Part shown: piece by piece, positions 13,055-24,157 of the stretch
Numbering within the stretch: position 1 is the first letter of the stretch
Layout: every line of letters starts with the position of its first letter
Assembly: GCA_025603075.1 (NCBI GenBank)
Contig: MU626373.1
Coordinates: forward strand, 1-64,000
Length of the DNA: 64,000 nucleotides
Source: Neoconidiobolus thromboides FSU 785
Lineage: Eukaryota; Entomophthoromycota; Entomophthoromycetes; Entomophthorales; Neoconidiobolaceae
Reading direction: 5' to 3'
Translations under genes and position numbers: made by a program
The notes under the pieces: model-generated
The model's database searches: none
What the model was told of the DNA's origin: nothing
The model's input: only the letters and a program-made list of their open reading frames with translations

Positions 13055-16000
13055 ATGGAGAATAGAATTCAATTGATAAAGAAAAATTTACACGCTTGGA
13101 TTGAGAAGCCTGGTAATCCATCATTTATTCATAATAGCTCATTGATTGATTATTAGAAATTAAACCAAACCTTGACTCCAACTTTAAAAAGAATACTAGC
13201 TTTATAAAGAAATGCCGTGCTTCTTTAAATTCTGATAATTGCCAGTCCCTACTAAAAGATATAAATACTTTATCTTTGGAAAAGTATATCACTGAAGTTG
13301 TATCAGGAATTTCTGAAGGTATCCTTAAATGTAAAACAGGACCTAGTATTCAGGCAGCAGTAGAAGTAAATGAATATATTTCATATTGCACAAATTATTA
13401 ACATTTCAGGTTATATCTGCATTACATCAACGTTTTCCAGATACATTTACCATAGAGCTTTTTGATGTTGTAAGAAAAATGTTATCAGTAGCACCAACTA
13501 AAACAAGTTTATTAGTACAACCAAATCAAAATACAGTAGATAAAGAAAAAGAGGATGCTAGTAGAATATTAAAGCAAAGAACAGTACTTAAAGTTATTAC
13601 CGAAATTTGGCTTGTAGGGGTATTTTGGGGCATTGAAAATGGATTCAAAAAGTTTCCAGAGGCTAAAGAAGTAGCTAAAAAAATAATAGATAGCTTAGAT
13701 GACTTGAAACAAGAGGCTGAATTAAAAGATCGCACTTTTTTTCTAGAAGGTCCAGTTTCTGGACCATGGAACACAGCGTTAAGAAATAACCATTTGGGTA
13801 TAGTTTACCATAGCATTAAGACAATAGTAATTATTTGATTTTAATAAGATATAAAACGTTAATTTTAAAATTGTTAGCTTTCTACAGATAGAGACAAGTT
13901 TACCAATTTATCACTCGTAGTTTCCTTTTTAAAGTCATTCGGTTATGACGTATTGCGTATTTCACCAAGAAGTCAGGGCTCAGAAAATACAAAAGAAAAT
14001 AAAGAGAATCCAAAATCAAATGAAGAACAAGAAAAGGAAGTAAAGTCTCCAGTCCCCAAGTCTCATATTATGATATCTATTTTAACGAATGAACAAGTCG
14101 AAGCTTTTAGGGAGTTATTTACTTCTTATGCTAAAGAATTATCAAAGAATTTAGTTCGAGATCATAAGGTAATAAATAGGATGATGTATAAATATATAAT
14201 CTAAACAATTTAGGCAATAAAAAAAGAAGAGAGAATTAATCATGAGAGATCGATAGCTCGAGGAGAGGTTAATGATGAAGCTAAATTAAGATATGAAACT
14301 CATTTTAAAGCTTATGAAAAAAATTTACAAAATATGGAAGCGTAAGTTTTACTCGGCTATAAAGTAAACATTAACTTATTATTAAAGAATGATGGACTAT
14401 TTAAATATGGATATGCCAGAACTCCCTAATGATTCGGTTAACTCAGCCATATCTGGTGTTGTAGTTAATGAATTTGGATTCAATCGAGGCGAAGGTGAGA
14501 ATGTACATGAAGGTGGACCATGGGAAGATGATGATGCTCGAACGTTTTATACAAAACTTTTGGATCTGAAATCGTTAGTTCCAGGAATTCTTCTTGGTAT
14601 AGAGCCCTCAAATCCAGCTTCGGATGATAGAGTAGATGAGCAAGAAAAAGACGACGTAAAGGAAGATTTGAAAGAGTCTCTGAGTAATAAATCTGACGAA
14701 AATATAGCTGCTACGGAAACTATCCAAAATGAAAAAGCAGAAGAAGATCCAAATTTATCCTTTGAATTGGATGAAGATAATTTGGAGGATACTAATGAAG
14801 AAAAGACTACAGCTTCTGCTCAAATGACTGCATTTTTAGTTGGGCTGCAGAACATGGGTAACAGAGATTTAATCGATCAAGCAGCAGTTGAATTTTGTTA
14901 CATTAATAACAAGGCGTCTCGTAAAAGGCTTATTCGAAGTTTGATCCAAGTTCCTCAAAAAAGACTTGACTTGCTTTCTTATTACTCTAGATTTATTGGC
15001 ACATTGACCCCATATTTTCCAGATATTGGCAAGTCCATTGAAGCAGGGGTAATCTATTATTATAATTAATATAACTTAACTAATAAAATAGCTTGAAAAA
15101 GAATTCAAATTTCTTTTGCACAAAAAAACATCAAATGTAGGTGATTCCAACTTATTGGAGCGAAGGGTTAAAAATATAAGATATTTGGCTGAGCTTACTA
15201 AATTCAGCTTATTACCGGTTCATTTTGCTTTCTTTATATTAAAAAGTTTATTAGACAATTTCCTTCATCCAGGAAATATTGAAATTATAAGCAATTATTT
15301 AGAAGTATGTGGTAGATTTTTACTCAAAACACCTGATACAACCGAAAGAGCAGCTGCAATGGTATTATTTTTAATTTTTAAATGAACATACTAAACTATT
15401 AGATTGATATTATGATGAAGAAAAAAGCATCTTCTCACTTAAACGAACGTCTTGAGATGATGATTGAGAATGCCTTTTACCAATGTAATCCTCCAGAACA
15501 AAGTGCTGTAGTTAAGAAAATATTATCACCAATGGAACAATTTATAAGGAGCTTACTACTAGTTGAATCTTCAAGGTTCCCTTTAGAAAAGCTTATTAAG
15601 ATTGTCAGACGCTTACCATGGAATGACGAATCCATCTATAGCTTTATTTTTAAAACTGTATCAAAAATCCATAAAAATAAATATTCTCACATCCAACCTA
15701 TTGCTGCATTGATGGGCGCGCTTATTAAATACCAGCCTATTTTTGTAGAAGATGTTGTTGATCAAGTACTCGAAGACGTGACTGTAGGATTAGAAGTAAT
15801 TTACTTATTTTATGTAGATGAAATATTTAACAATTTTCAAGGAAAATAATTACAAATTTAATCAAAAGCGTATTTCCCAAGTAAAATTTATAGCCGAGCT
15901 TTTTAATTATAGAGTTGTCGGACCATCTGTAATATTCAACTTATTGCTCTTAATTGTCTCCTTTGGTTATCGTAAGTTTAATTGATAGTATTTTTATTCT

Positions 16001-17379
16001 TATTACTTATTTTTTATAGCAAACGGAAGACCTAGTAGAGATTATTTTAATCCATTTGATGTCCCAGACGATTGTTTCCGTATTCGACTTTGTTGCACTA
16101 TCCTTGACACTTGTGGCGTATATTTCAATGCTCCAAGTTCAAGATCAATCATGAATGAGTTTTTAACTTTGTTCCAAGTAATTAATCTTTTCTTGCTATT
16201 ATTTCAGTAGTTATAATGAATCATTTTAGCTTTATATTCTTAGCAAACCTTTTATCCCAATTGACGTTCAATTTGCAATTAATGATACTTTTGAGCTATT
16301 GAGACCAAAACTAAACCTTTTCGTTACTTATGAAGAAGCAGAAGAAGCTTTGATTAAAATAGCCCAAAATAAAAAGCAATATGGTAATTTAAATATTTAT
16401 TTATTTGGTTATAGCTTTTAATACCCTCAAAGTACCTGCAGCAAATCCACAAAGAGAGGTATCGGATATCGAGGAAGATCAAGAAAGTAGCTCAGAAGAT
16501 GATCAGTCAGAAGGAAGTGGTAATGAAAAGGTAAATCGATAAAATAACTTGGTGAAATACTTAAAAATAAATAGGAAGAAGAAGATCTAGAAGATAGTGA
16601 TGTAAGTGAGGAGCCTGTTGAAGATGACGAAAAGATCATTCTTTTAAACAAACTTAAAAAGGAACAAGATGAAGATTTACGTCGTCAAGAAGAAGAAGAA
16701 TTTGAAAAAGAGTATCAATCCATGATGGCTTCTACTATCGATTCTCGTAAACTTGAAAGAAAGGTTGTAGCTTTGGACGTACCTATTCCTATGAAATTAT
16801 TAGGTAATAAAACTACAACTTTTCAGATTTTTATTAAATAAATTAGACAAAAATAAGCAAGCCGAAATTGAAGATGGAGGTAGTCAAGTCGCCTTTTCAC
16901 TTTTGACCAAACGTGGCAATAAACAACATGTAATATATATAGTGGCTTTTATATTTATACACTAAAATGAATTTAAGGTTCGTACTGTTGGTGTCCCTTC
17001 AGATAATGCTTTAGCAATCCAAACATTAAATAAGCAAAAAGCTGAAAGAATAGAACAACAGCAGCTTAAGAAAATTGTACTTGGATATGATACGGCTAAA
17101 ACAGAAGATAACGATTATAGTAGTGAAAAACCAGTGCGTTCAACCAATTCAAAAGCTATTCCCTCTAAGTATAAAGCAAAGTATGGCGGTAATAGTCAAT
17201 ATGAGCCCAGATTGCAAAAAAGCTATGGGGCTTCAAAACCTGAACATCTTTTAAATTCTAGCCATCGTGATGAGGCAGCTAAGAGTAATGGGAGACAAAA
17301 CGTTACTCAAACATTTGATCTATCAGATTTAATTCAAAAAAATCCGACTAGTAGTAGAGGAAATAAGGGACGGGGTTAA
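13055..17379 (+). CDS. UPF2: Nonsense-mediated mRNA decay factor UPF2/NMD2
   Basis: Fifteen exons: 13055-13112, 13157-13365, 13410-13797, 13887-14168, 14214-14341, 14388-15048, 15092-15361, 15403-15795, 15842-15971, 16020-16176, 16230-16383, 16415-16530, 16575-16803, 16847-16929 and 16978-17379; 1219 residues. The first MIF4G-like domain opens with FKKNTSFIKKCRASL; the second and third follow (VGLQNMGNRDLIDQAA; MEQFIRSLL, FIAELFNYRVVGPSVIF). A Glu/Asp/Ser-rich acidic stretch (exons 12-13) precedes the C-terminal region that in UPF2 contacts UPF1. The length is close to other UPF2 proteins. UPF2 bridges UPF3 at exon-junction complexes to the UPF1 helicase in cytoplasmic mRNA surveillance. The exon 10/11 acceptor (16229) is chosen for frame and is the least certain junction. 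Confidence 0.93.
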
Positions 17380-17818
17380 AGTTGTAGTAGGGGCGAAATT
17401 AATGTTATAACTAATTTTTTAATTTTCAGCAGACAATTTCAATTTCTTTTAGTTTGAACATGACCAAAGTTTTAAGTAGATTCTATAGACTATGCTGATT
17501 AAGAAAAGTGTTAAGTGACTAATTCTATAAAGATTGAAAGAGTCTATTGAAAATGCTCAATTTACAACTATAGGCTTGCTATTGTTTATACCTTTTGATA
17601 TTGCTTAATAATTGATAATAAACAGTGGCATAAATTCATTTTTTTCTTATTTAATCTAAAATCAGTAAATACATATAACAAAAATAATCACATATACTAA
17701 AGATAGTCAATACTGAATTGTTTAGTCGTTATTTTTGTTTATTTATTAAAAAGATGTATTAAACTTAATTAAAAACTTATAAAACTTTAGACGCTATTTT
17801 AAAAAGCTAGCATTACTT
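17380..17818. other. Convergent 3' intergenic region
   Basis: About 440 bp between the 3' ends of UPF2 (plus) and the acidic winged-helix gene (minus). AT-rich; presumably carries both polyadenylation regions. Nothing else is recognised. Confidence 0.6.
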
Positions 17819-18352
17819 TTAATCTTCGATTGTATTCAAATTCTTTTCCAAAGCTTCAGCTTCAAGCTCCAAAATAGTTTCATAGGCGGCATCTAAATTT
17901 TTACATAAGTCCAATATTTGAGCATTAAACTGATTTGATAACTTCAATGGTAGGTTTTCTTCACTTTGGATATGAGCCTTTTCTTCTTCTTCTTCTTCTT
18001 TCTTGTTTTCTTCAGTATCTCCCATCGCTGCTTCTTCGCTCTCATTCTCAGCTTCCTCCTCTTCTTCATTAATTACTTTAACCTCTTCTTCTTCTTCTTC
18101 ATTATCATCATCTTCAAAAATTAAGAGCATATCCACCTGATCAATATGTGCTAATAATTTGCCCCTTGTAATCAATTCCATTAATAACTGGATTAGTAAG
18201 TCCATGGGCAAGTCTACCATTCCTGATAGCTGGTTTAAATAAATATTTTCATAAAATTGAGAGCAGTCAATAATCATTTTTTCAATGTCTTCTCGATTTT
18301 CTAGTTTTAAATCACCTCCTGGATTCTTAGGTTTATAGTCAATATCTTCCAT
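17819..18352 (-). CDS. Acidic protein with winged-helix segment like the CSN4/Rpn5 PCI C-terminus
   Basis: Single exon, 177 residues, with an in-frame stop just upstream of the ATG, so no N-terminal exon is likely. Residues ~18-80 (NREDIEKMIIDC, YENIYLNQLSGMVDLP, ITRGKLLAHIDQVDMLLIFE) follow the pattern of the PCI winged helix of COP9 signalosome subunit 4, which has a similar Tyr-Asn-Asn-Ile and IDQ/hydrophobic-F-E spacing. A Glu-rich stretch (~80-128, a GAA/GAG microsatellite) follows, then a C-terminal helix (FNAQILDLCKNLD) comparable to the CSN4 C-terminal helix. The ~280-residue TPR-like N terminus expected of CSN4 is absent; only ~400 bp separate this gene from CRIPT. It may be a stand-alone PCI tail or a diverged subunit. 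The gene is well supported, the family link is tentative. Confidence 0.6.
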   Translation of the reverse strand: MEDIDYKPKNPGGDLKLENREDIEKMIIDCSQFYENIYLNQLSGMVDLPMDLLIQLLMELITRGKLLAHIDQVDMLLIFEDDDNEEEEEEVKVINEEEEEAENESEEAAMGDTEENKKEEEEEEKAHIQSEENLPLKLSNQFNAQILDLCKNLDAAYETILELEAEALEKNLNTIED

Positions 18353-18750
18353 ATTTAATGATTAAAGTTGTTAAAAAGTATTTTAGCTTTTTTTACTTCT
18401 ACGTAATAAATTAAGTTTCTAAAATTGCTGCGTTTTTTCAGCAAGTGATCTTTATGAAAATGTTTTTTAAATGAAGCATAAACAAGCTCCAAATGAAATA
18501 TTTAGTACATCTAATTAAATAAATTGAACATAGCATAATGTAAATTTGAATAACTTCAATTCATTATCGTCAATATTGTTAACATAATTCAAAATAATGA
18601 TTTAAAGATAATTAATTGTAGTATTTATTTAATACTTAAATTCAATTAAGCTGGATTTATTTTATTATGAAATAGGATCAAAGATAAGAAATAGTACTGT
18701 ACATCTTCGAAAACTTAAATTAACTATTGATCCAATATAAAGTTATTTCT
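18353..18750. other. Intergenic region between tandem minus-strand genes
   Basis: AT-rich spacer carrying the promoter of the winged-helix gene and the 3' end of CRIPT. No exon encoding a PCI N terminus could be found here. Confidence 0.55.
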
Positions 18751-19284
18751 TTATTTAGCGCTTTGTCTATACATTGAAACATCCAAAATCTGTTTCCCAC
18801 ACATTGCACAGATACCTAAAACATATTAACTCAATTATTTATTAAGCAGTTGTTTTTACTACCTTTTTTATAAGCGCAACCTTTTAAATTGTTAGATTCA
18901 ACTAAGTTAAAAAAATCATAAGTTACCTTGACAGTAATTCGCTTGAGTTTGGTGGACACTAGCTTTACAAACTTTACATTTTTTAGCATAAGGATTTAAA
19001 CTAGAACTTGGGTTAGTTTCATTTTCAGTATTTTAATTGATGATTTTACCTATCAGCTTTCTTTTTAGTTAATAACTTATTTTCATTAAGTTTTCTATCT
19101 TTCCCAGCTTAAACTTGATTAGTCTTTCACTTAAAATAATATTAACCTTACTTGAACTATTTCTAGCTCCATCCTTCCATTTATCCGGACATATTACTTT
19201 GCCTAATTTCTTTTCGCCTGTTGAATTAAGTTTAATATAAAATTTTTGATATTCTGATATTTTATTACATTTTTTACAAACCAT
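18751..19284 (-). CDS. CRIPT: CRIPT-like cysteine-rich zinc-ribbon protein
   Basis: Six exons on the minus strand: 19284-19269, 19217-19152, 19098-19050, 19006-18927 (or from 19000), 18880-18863 and 18815-18751; 97 (or 95) residues. The protein starts MVCKKCEKKLGKVICPDKW, continues KDGARNSS and KLNENKLLTKKKAD, then has CKVC, CQGC and CAMC pairs and ends MYRQSAK, which is the CRIPT pattern throughout. Exon 1 (16 nt) and exon 5 (18 nt) are very small, and the start is fixed by the MVCxKC signature. The exon 4 acceptor is ambiguous between two AGs six bases apart. CRIPT was named for PDZ binding in animals but is a broadly conserved eukaryotic protein, linked to the minor spliceosome in some lineages. 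Confidence 0.9.
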
Positions 19285-19881
19285 GGATATAACAATATGT
19301 AATTATATTTTGTTAATTTTTTGGTTTAAAACTTCTTACTGTTTCAGTAATACCAATCAAATTCATTTAAGTCTTATGGGCAAGGATATTTTATTAGTGG
19401 AATTTTGAAATTTGCTCAAGTTGGGTGCTATTAACTTTATTTTATTGATATTATATAAATATTAAAATAGTTTGCTTAATTAATATAGTATTAAAATAAA
19501 AATCATAATTCTTAATATCAAACATTACAAATTAAATCTTTTTATTTTGGCTAAATTATTTACATTTAAATAAATCAATTTACCCAACTTGATCTTAATT
19601 TTTAGTTAAATTCACATTATTCACTATTTTATGGTTAAAATAGGGATGAATTTTGATTGGCTAAATTCCTTACTGATTAAGAATAGTGACTATGTTTTTA
19701 AAAAAAATCAACATTACAGTTGAATATTAGTCATTAGCATAGTGAGCCAATCAGCTAACAGAGGCTTAAAAGAAATAAATACATCAAACAACACATTTAA
19801 ATGAACTATTTTTTCAATTTTTTAACTATTACATTTAATATTACAAATACCATTATTTTATGAAATAGACAATCGAAGACC
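19285..19881. promoter_or_regulatory. Divergent promoter region, CRIPT / PDH kinase
   Basis: About 600 bp separates the two start codons, which point away from each other. AT-rich, with no clear motif or gene. It is called regulatory from its position only. Confidence 0.45.
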
Positions 19882-21687
19882 ATGTTTACAAAAATTCCCC
19901 AACAATTATATAGGGACATTACCCATTTTTCAAAGTTCCCGCAAACTGGAGTCTCGTTAAGTCAGATGGTTAAGTTTGGTATGCTTCTAATCTTTACTGA
20001 GTTATAGCTCTGATATTAAGCTAAGGTCTTAATTTAGGTCATCATCCCTCTATTGGAACTTTATTAAAAGCATCTCAGTTTGTTTCTGGTAACTTGATAT
20101 TTATTTATAAGATTATATATTAATAACGATAATAGAGGAATTACCAGTTAGATTAGCTCATAGAGTAGTAGAATTAGACAACCTTCCAGATGGACTATCT
20201 GATATGCCCTCAGTTCAAAAAGTAAAACACTGGTATGCAGAGTCATTTGAAGTAATCTTCTGTAACTTGTTTTAATACTTTTATTAACTAATCTATTAGG
20301 ATATTATAAAATTTAATAAAGCACTTCCAGCTAATTTAAAAAATGTATTTCGCACAGTTAACACCCAAGATTCTAATTTATTACAATTGCCTACTTCTAA
20401 AAGGAATCCAGATATCCCTGCTTCTTATAGATCGAACGGTTCTGTATCTTTGCACCACCGGTAATTAATCTAAGTTTAGGCTAATTAAGTTATTTAATTT
20501 TTATCAGTTATTACACACCGATTGAAAAGGAGGATCTTCCTTCAGAGGTGGTAAAAAGTAATGACCAATTCGTTGCTTTAATGGAAAAAATTAAACGAAG
20601 GCATGATCCGGTGGTTACAACCTTAGTAAGCCACTTAATCTTTATTTGAAAATCATGGCTAACAATTTTTTAGGGTATAAATTATATTTTTATGAAAAAT
20701 AATTACTTATAAATTATTTAGCTCAAGGAATTGTGGAATATAAATCAGCTAAAAAGTGTAAACTTATTGACACAGACATTCAGTCCTTTTTAGATCGATT
20801 TTATATGTCAAGAATTGGTATAAGAATGTTGTTAGGTAAGTTAAATGTTACAAACACAACAATTAATTTAATATTTAAAATCAGGACAACATATTGCATT
20901 ACACCGGGAAGAAAAGAAAGAAGATTATGTTGGAATAATATGTACAAAAACTTCAATCAGTCAAATAGCTCAAGAAGCAATAGACAATGCTTCCTTTATT
21001 TGTGAAGATTATTATGGTTTATTTAAAGCTCCAAGGATCATTTTGCATTGTCCAGACGACTTAGAATTTATGTATGTACCTTCCCATCTACATCATGTGC
21101 TATTTGAATTATTGAAAAATTCATTGAGAGCAGTAGTTGATCGTTTCGGTGATGATTGTGATGATGAATATCCACCTATTAAAATTATAGTGGCAAAAGG
21201 AAACGAAGTAAATTTATCTTACTAGTTTATTATTATGTTTATATAAATTGTTTAGGATATTACTATTAAGATTTCTGATGAAGGCGGAGGTATTCCTAGA
21301 TCTGTACTTCCTATGGTATGGACTTATATGTAAGTAGTTTTATTATTGTTTAGATAGATAGTAAAATATGATATTATAGGTATACAACAGCAGAAACACC
21401 TCAATTAGATCCTGATTTTAATAAGACTGACTTCAAAGCGCCTATGGCAGGCTTTGGGTATGGATTACCTTTATCTAGATTGGTAATGTTATTTATTAGT
21501 TTAGCAAGTATTTATTAAATTCATTTATAGTATGCAAGGTACTTTGGTGGCGATATTAAAATTATTTCAATGGAAGGGTAATGTTTCGATTATATAAATG
21601 AAACAAAGACTAATAATTTTTAGTTATGGAACGGATGCTTATATACATCTTTCTCGTCTATCAGACTCTGAGGAACCCTTGCCTTAG
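19882..21687 (+). CDS. PDK: Mitochondrial pyruvate dehydrogenase kinase family protein
   Basis: Twelve exons: 19882-19978, 20038-20088, 20136-20251, 20300-20460, 20508-20625, a single base 20674, 20722-20835, 20885-21207, 21256-21329, 21380-21482, 21531-21577 and 21624-21687; 422 residues. N-terminal four-helix region: QTGVSLSQMVKFG, EELPVRLAHRV, IKRRHDPVVTTLAQG. Kinase-like GHKL domain: N-box ELLKNSLRAVV, G1 SDEGGGIP, G2 GFGYGLPLSR, and YFGGDI near the end. The family phosphorylates the E1 alpha subunit of pyruvate (or branched-chain keto acid) dehydrogenase in the matrix; the substrate is not certain here, though the overall pattern favours PDK. The frame across VVTTL/AQG closes only if one base (G, 20674) is an exon between two introns of 48 and 47 nt. 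Confidence 0.92.
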
Positions 21688-21976
21688 TTGATATCGGAAT
21701 ATGTTGTGTTTCAATAAATGTATTTTAAATACCTAACTTCAATTCGTTGTCATTATTGCTAAATTTCTAATTGTTGCTTTAGATTATGATATATGTTATT
21801 TAATGAAAGTATTTTAATTTAATTCTAATCCTTTTCTACAGCATTTATATTATTATTCTAGAAAGCTAAAATATTCAATTAAATCTCGAAAGTATTTCAA
21901 CCAATCATAATCAAAAGTGATTCTAATAAGCTAAAATCTACAATCCTTGAATCTTATCCTTTTAAAGCAAACTAAA

Positions 21977-22378
21977 ATGGTATTACTGTCCATAGCATCC
22001 GGTTTATTACCTAAATGGCAATTGATAGTTTCAGTAGCTGCTTTATTCAACTCAGCCCAATGCTTTATAAGTCCATTTAAATTCAATCATGAAATCTATA
22101 GTGGTAATAAGCAACAAGTCACTGAATTATCTTCTCGATTATTTGGAACTTGGACTTTGATTTCAGGATTAATTCGTTTGTACTCTGCTTTCTATATAAA
22201 TAATCAACATGTTTATTCGCTCTGTTTATTGACTTATTTACTTGCCTTTTTCCACTTTAGTACTGAGTTATTCATTTATAAAACAGTGAAGCTTAACAGG
22301 GCCTCTATCTCCCCTTTTATTGTATCCTCCTTTTCTATTCTTTGGATGGGTACCGCTTACTCTAGTTATGTTCATTAG
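21977..22378 (+). CDS. ERG28: Ergosterol biosynthesis scaffold ERG28
   Basis: Single exon, 133 residues from the ATG at 21977; the open frame extends ten codons upstream but only from a non-ATG codon. The sequence begins VLLSIASGLLPKWQLIVS, has TELSSRLFGTWTLISG and the FHFSTELFIYKTVKL segment, and four predicted membrane spans, as in Erg28/C14orf1. Erg28 is an ER membrane scaffold that tethers the C-4 demethylation enzymes (Erg25, Erg26, Erg27) and Erg6. It lacks introns, unlike its neighbour upstream, which ends only 289 bp away. Confidence 0.92.
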   Translation: MVLLSIASGLLPKWQLIVSVAALFNSAQCFISPFKFNHEIYSGNKQQVTELSSRLFGTWTLISGLIRLYSAFYINNQHVYSLCLLTYLLAFFHFSTELFIYKTVKLNRASISPFIVSSFSILWMGTAYSSYVH

Positions 22379-23031
22379 GTGAAGAAGAGAAGGGCTTTCT
22401 ATTCAACTTAATAAACTCTTTTTTAGATAAATAGCTGATATATTTTTTTTATCATAGTAACAAGCATGAGTTTTTAATTTATTTTTTGAATGAAAATAAA
22501 TATCATTTACAATGTGGAGCGCTTTATTGCCTATAGCTGAATCTTTATTGATACATGATGGTTTGAGGTGTTGATGGATCTTATAATAAGGTTAAAAGAA
22601 AAATAGATAAATAGTATAATTATTTTCATCAATTTCAGTAGCTATGAATTTAGATAAAATAAGCCACTCAAAGTACATTTTAAATGGTGGATTTTATCGA
22701 GTTTTTGTAAATAAAGGGTTAGAGGTAAAGACTAATTGGAATTAATCTTTGAGTATAAATTTGCTTCTTTAAATGACTTCATAAAGCTATATAATAAAGC
22801 TTTTAATATAGATCTTATTGCATAACAAAATAAGTGTTCAACAAGCTGTTTGTTTCAGCCTTTTAACTAAGCTCCTTCAATTTAGCACAAAACTACTTTA
22901 AACTTAACTTAATTAGCCAATAATATCTAGAGGAGTTTTTCAAACTAGGATAAACTGATGAGATAAATTATAATAATATTTGAATAAAAACAAAATTTCA
23001 ATTGAGTTCTTTATATTCTTTATTCAATTTA
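22379..23031. other. Intergenic region
   Basis: AT-rich spacer between two plus-strand genes. I see no ORF, RNA gene or family repeat. Confidence 0.55.
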
Positions 23032-24157
23032 ATGTCAGATCCCGAAGTAGAATTAGAAGATTATAGTGTAAGCTTAAACAATAGAAGTCACAATCATAAT
23101 AAACATTAATAGTAAAATTCCTTAATTAGGACACTGATGAAACTTATACAAATAATTATCATCAATTGATAGATATGATCAATGAAGCAAGCGAAGTATT
23201 AAGTATCGATTTCAAACAACAGAGTGGTAATGTTGAGTTTGATATTAATATAACAAAAAAATTTCGAAATACCCAGAAAGAATTAAAAAGGATTGTAAAG
23301 CAATACGACGAGAACGAAAAGATGTTTATTATGGTATTTATAATCAATTTAATTTAATTTAAAATTAATCTAGGAAGGAATTAGAAAAATATGATATACT
23401 TGAAAAAAGGCTGGAAGATATAAAAAAAGAAAAGAAAGAAGTCATTAATCAAAATAATATTATAATGAGTTAGTGATTTATTGCTGGAAATAATAAGATT
23501 ATTAAATTGTTTTTTTTAGAGGAAAATGAAAGGTATAGGATGGAAATTGCAAATGTTGAGGATACAATTGAAAAACTAACTTTGGAAGAAAAAAAACGAG
23601 ATGAAGCTCTCAATAAAGTAAGCTAAGAAGTCTTAAATAAGTGAAACATTAATCCTATTAAATAGGTAAAGAAAGAGGTTGATGATTTACAGCAAGTATA
23701 TAGTGTGAGAGAGATGGAACTAAGTAAATATGATACTGTACAAATTAAAAAAGATCAAACAAAAATTAAAGAGGATATCGAAATACTTGATCAAAAGATT
23801 GAACAATACGAAAAAGAGTTATTAGCACTTGAGTATAATTCCAACTTTCAGACTTTGGGACAGGAATACAATAAAAAAAATTTAAGAAGAGTTAATAAAG
23901 ATAAAAGCAGTCATAATAAAAGAAATAGTTGTTTTAGTAATGGAACAGAATCGGATTTAGAAAATTCATCTGAAATTTTTAATCCAAGCCAGTTCCCAGC
24001 TGACCTTAATGAATCTATTAACTTAGATAATGATAATATCAGTTTAAAAGTTGATTCTGGTACTAGCTTAGACAGTGATATCTTTAATTTTAAAAATGAA
24101 GCTTCAAATTTAGACAGTTTGGCAAAGAAAATAAAACTTGAGGTAGAATTGGAATAA
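23032..24157 (+). CDS. Coiled-coil protein of unknown function
   Basis: Five exons: 23032-23067, 23130-23333, 23378-23468, 23520-23617 and 23666-24157; 306 residues. Residues ~60-205 are an almost uninterrupted heptad-type coiled coil (KKFRNTQKELKRIVKQ, LEKRLEDIKKEKKEV, KVKKEVDDLQQVY, ILDQKIEQYEKELL). The C-terminal ~100 residues are Asn/Ser/Asp-rich, ending in a small basic/acidic motif (LAKKIKLEVELE). The exon 2/3 junction has two in-frame solutions (23333/23378, or 23323/23374) differing by two residues. I do not recognise the family; size and layout resemble small kinetochore or spindle-pole coiled-coil proteins, but nothing specific supports that. Confidence 0.75.

Noticed and set aside
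20626-20721. A single 96-nt intron in the PDH-kinase gene
   Set aside because: With canonical sites it breaks the frame before the conserved AQG; the two-intron reading fits frame and intron size.
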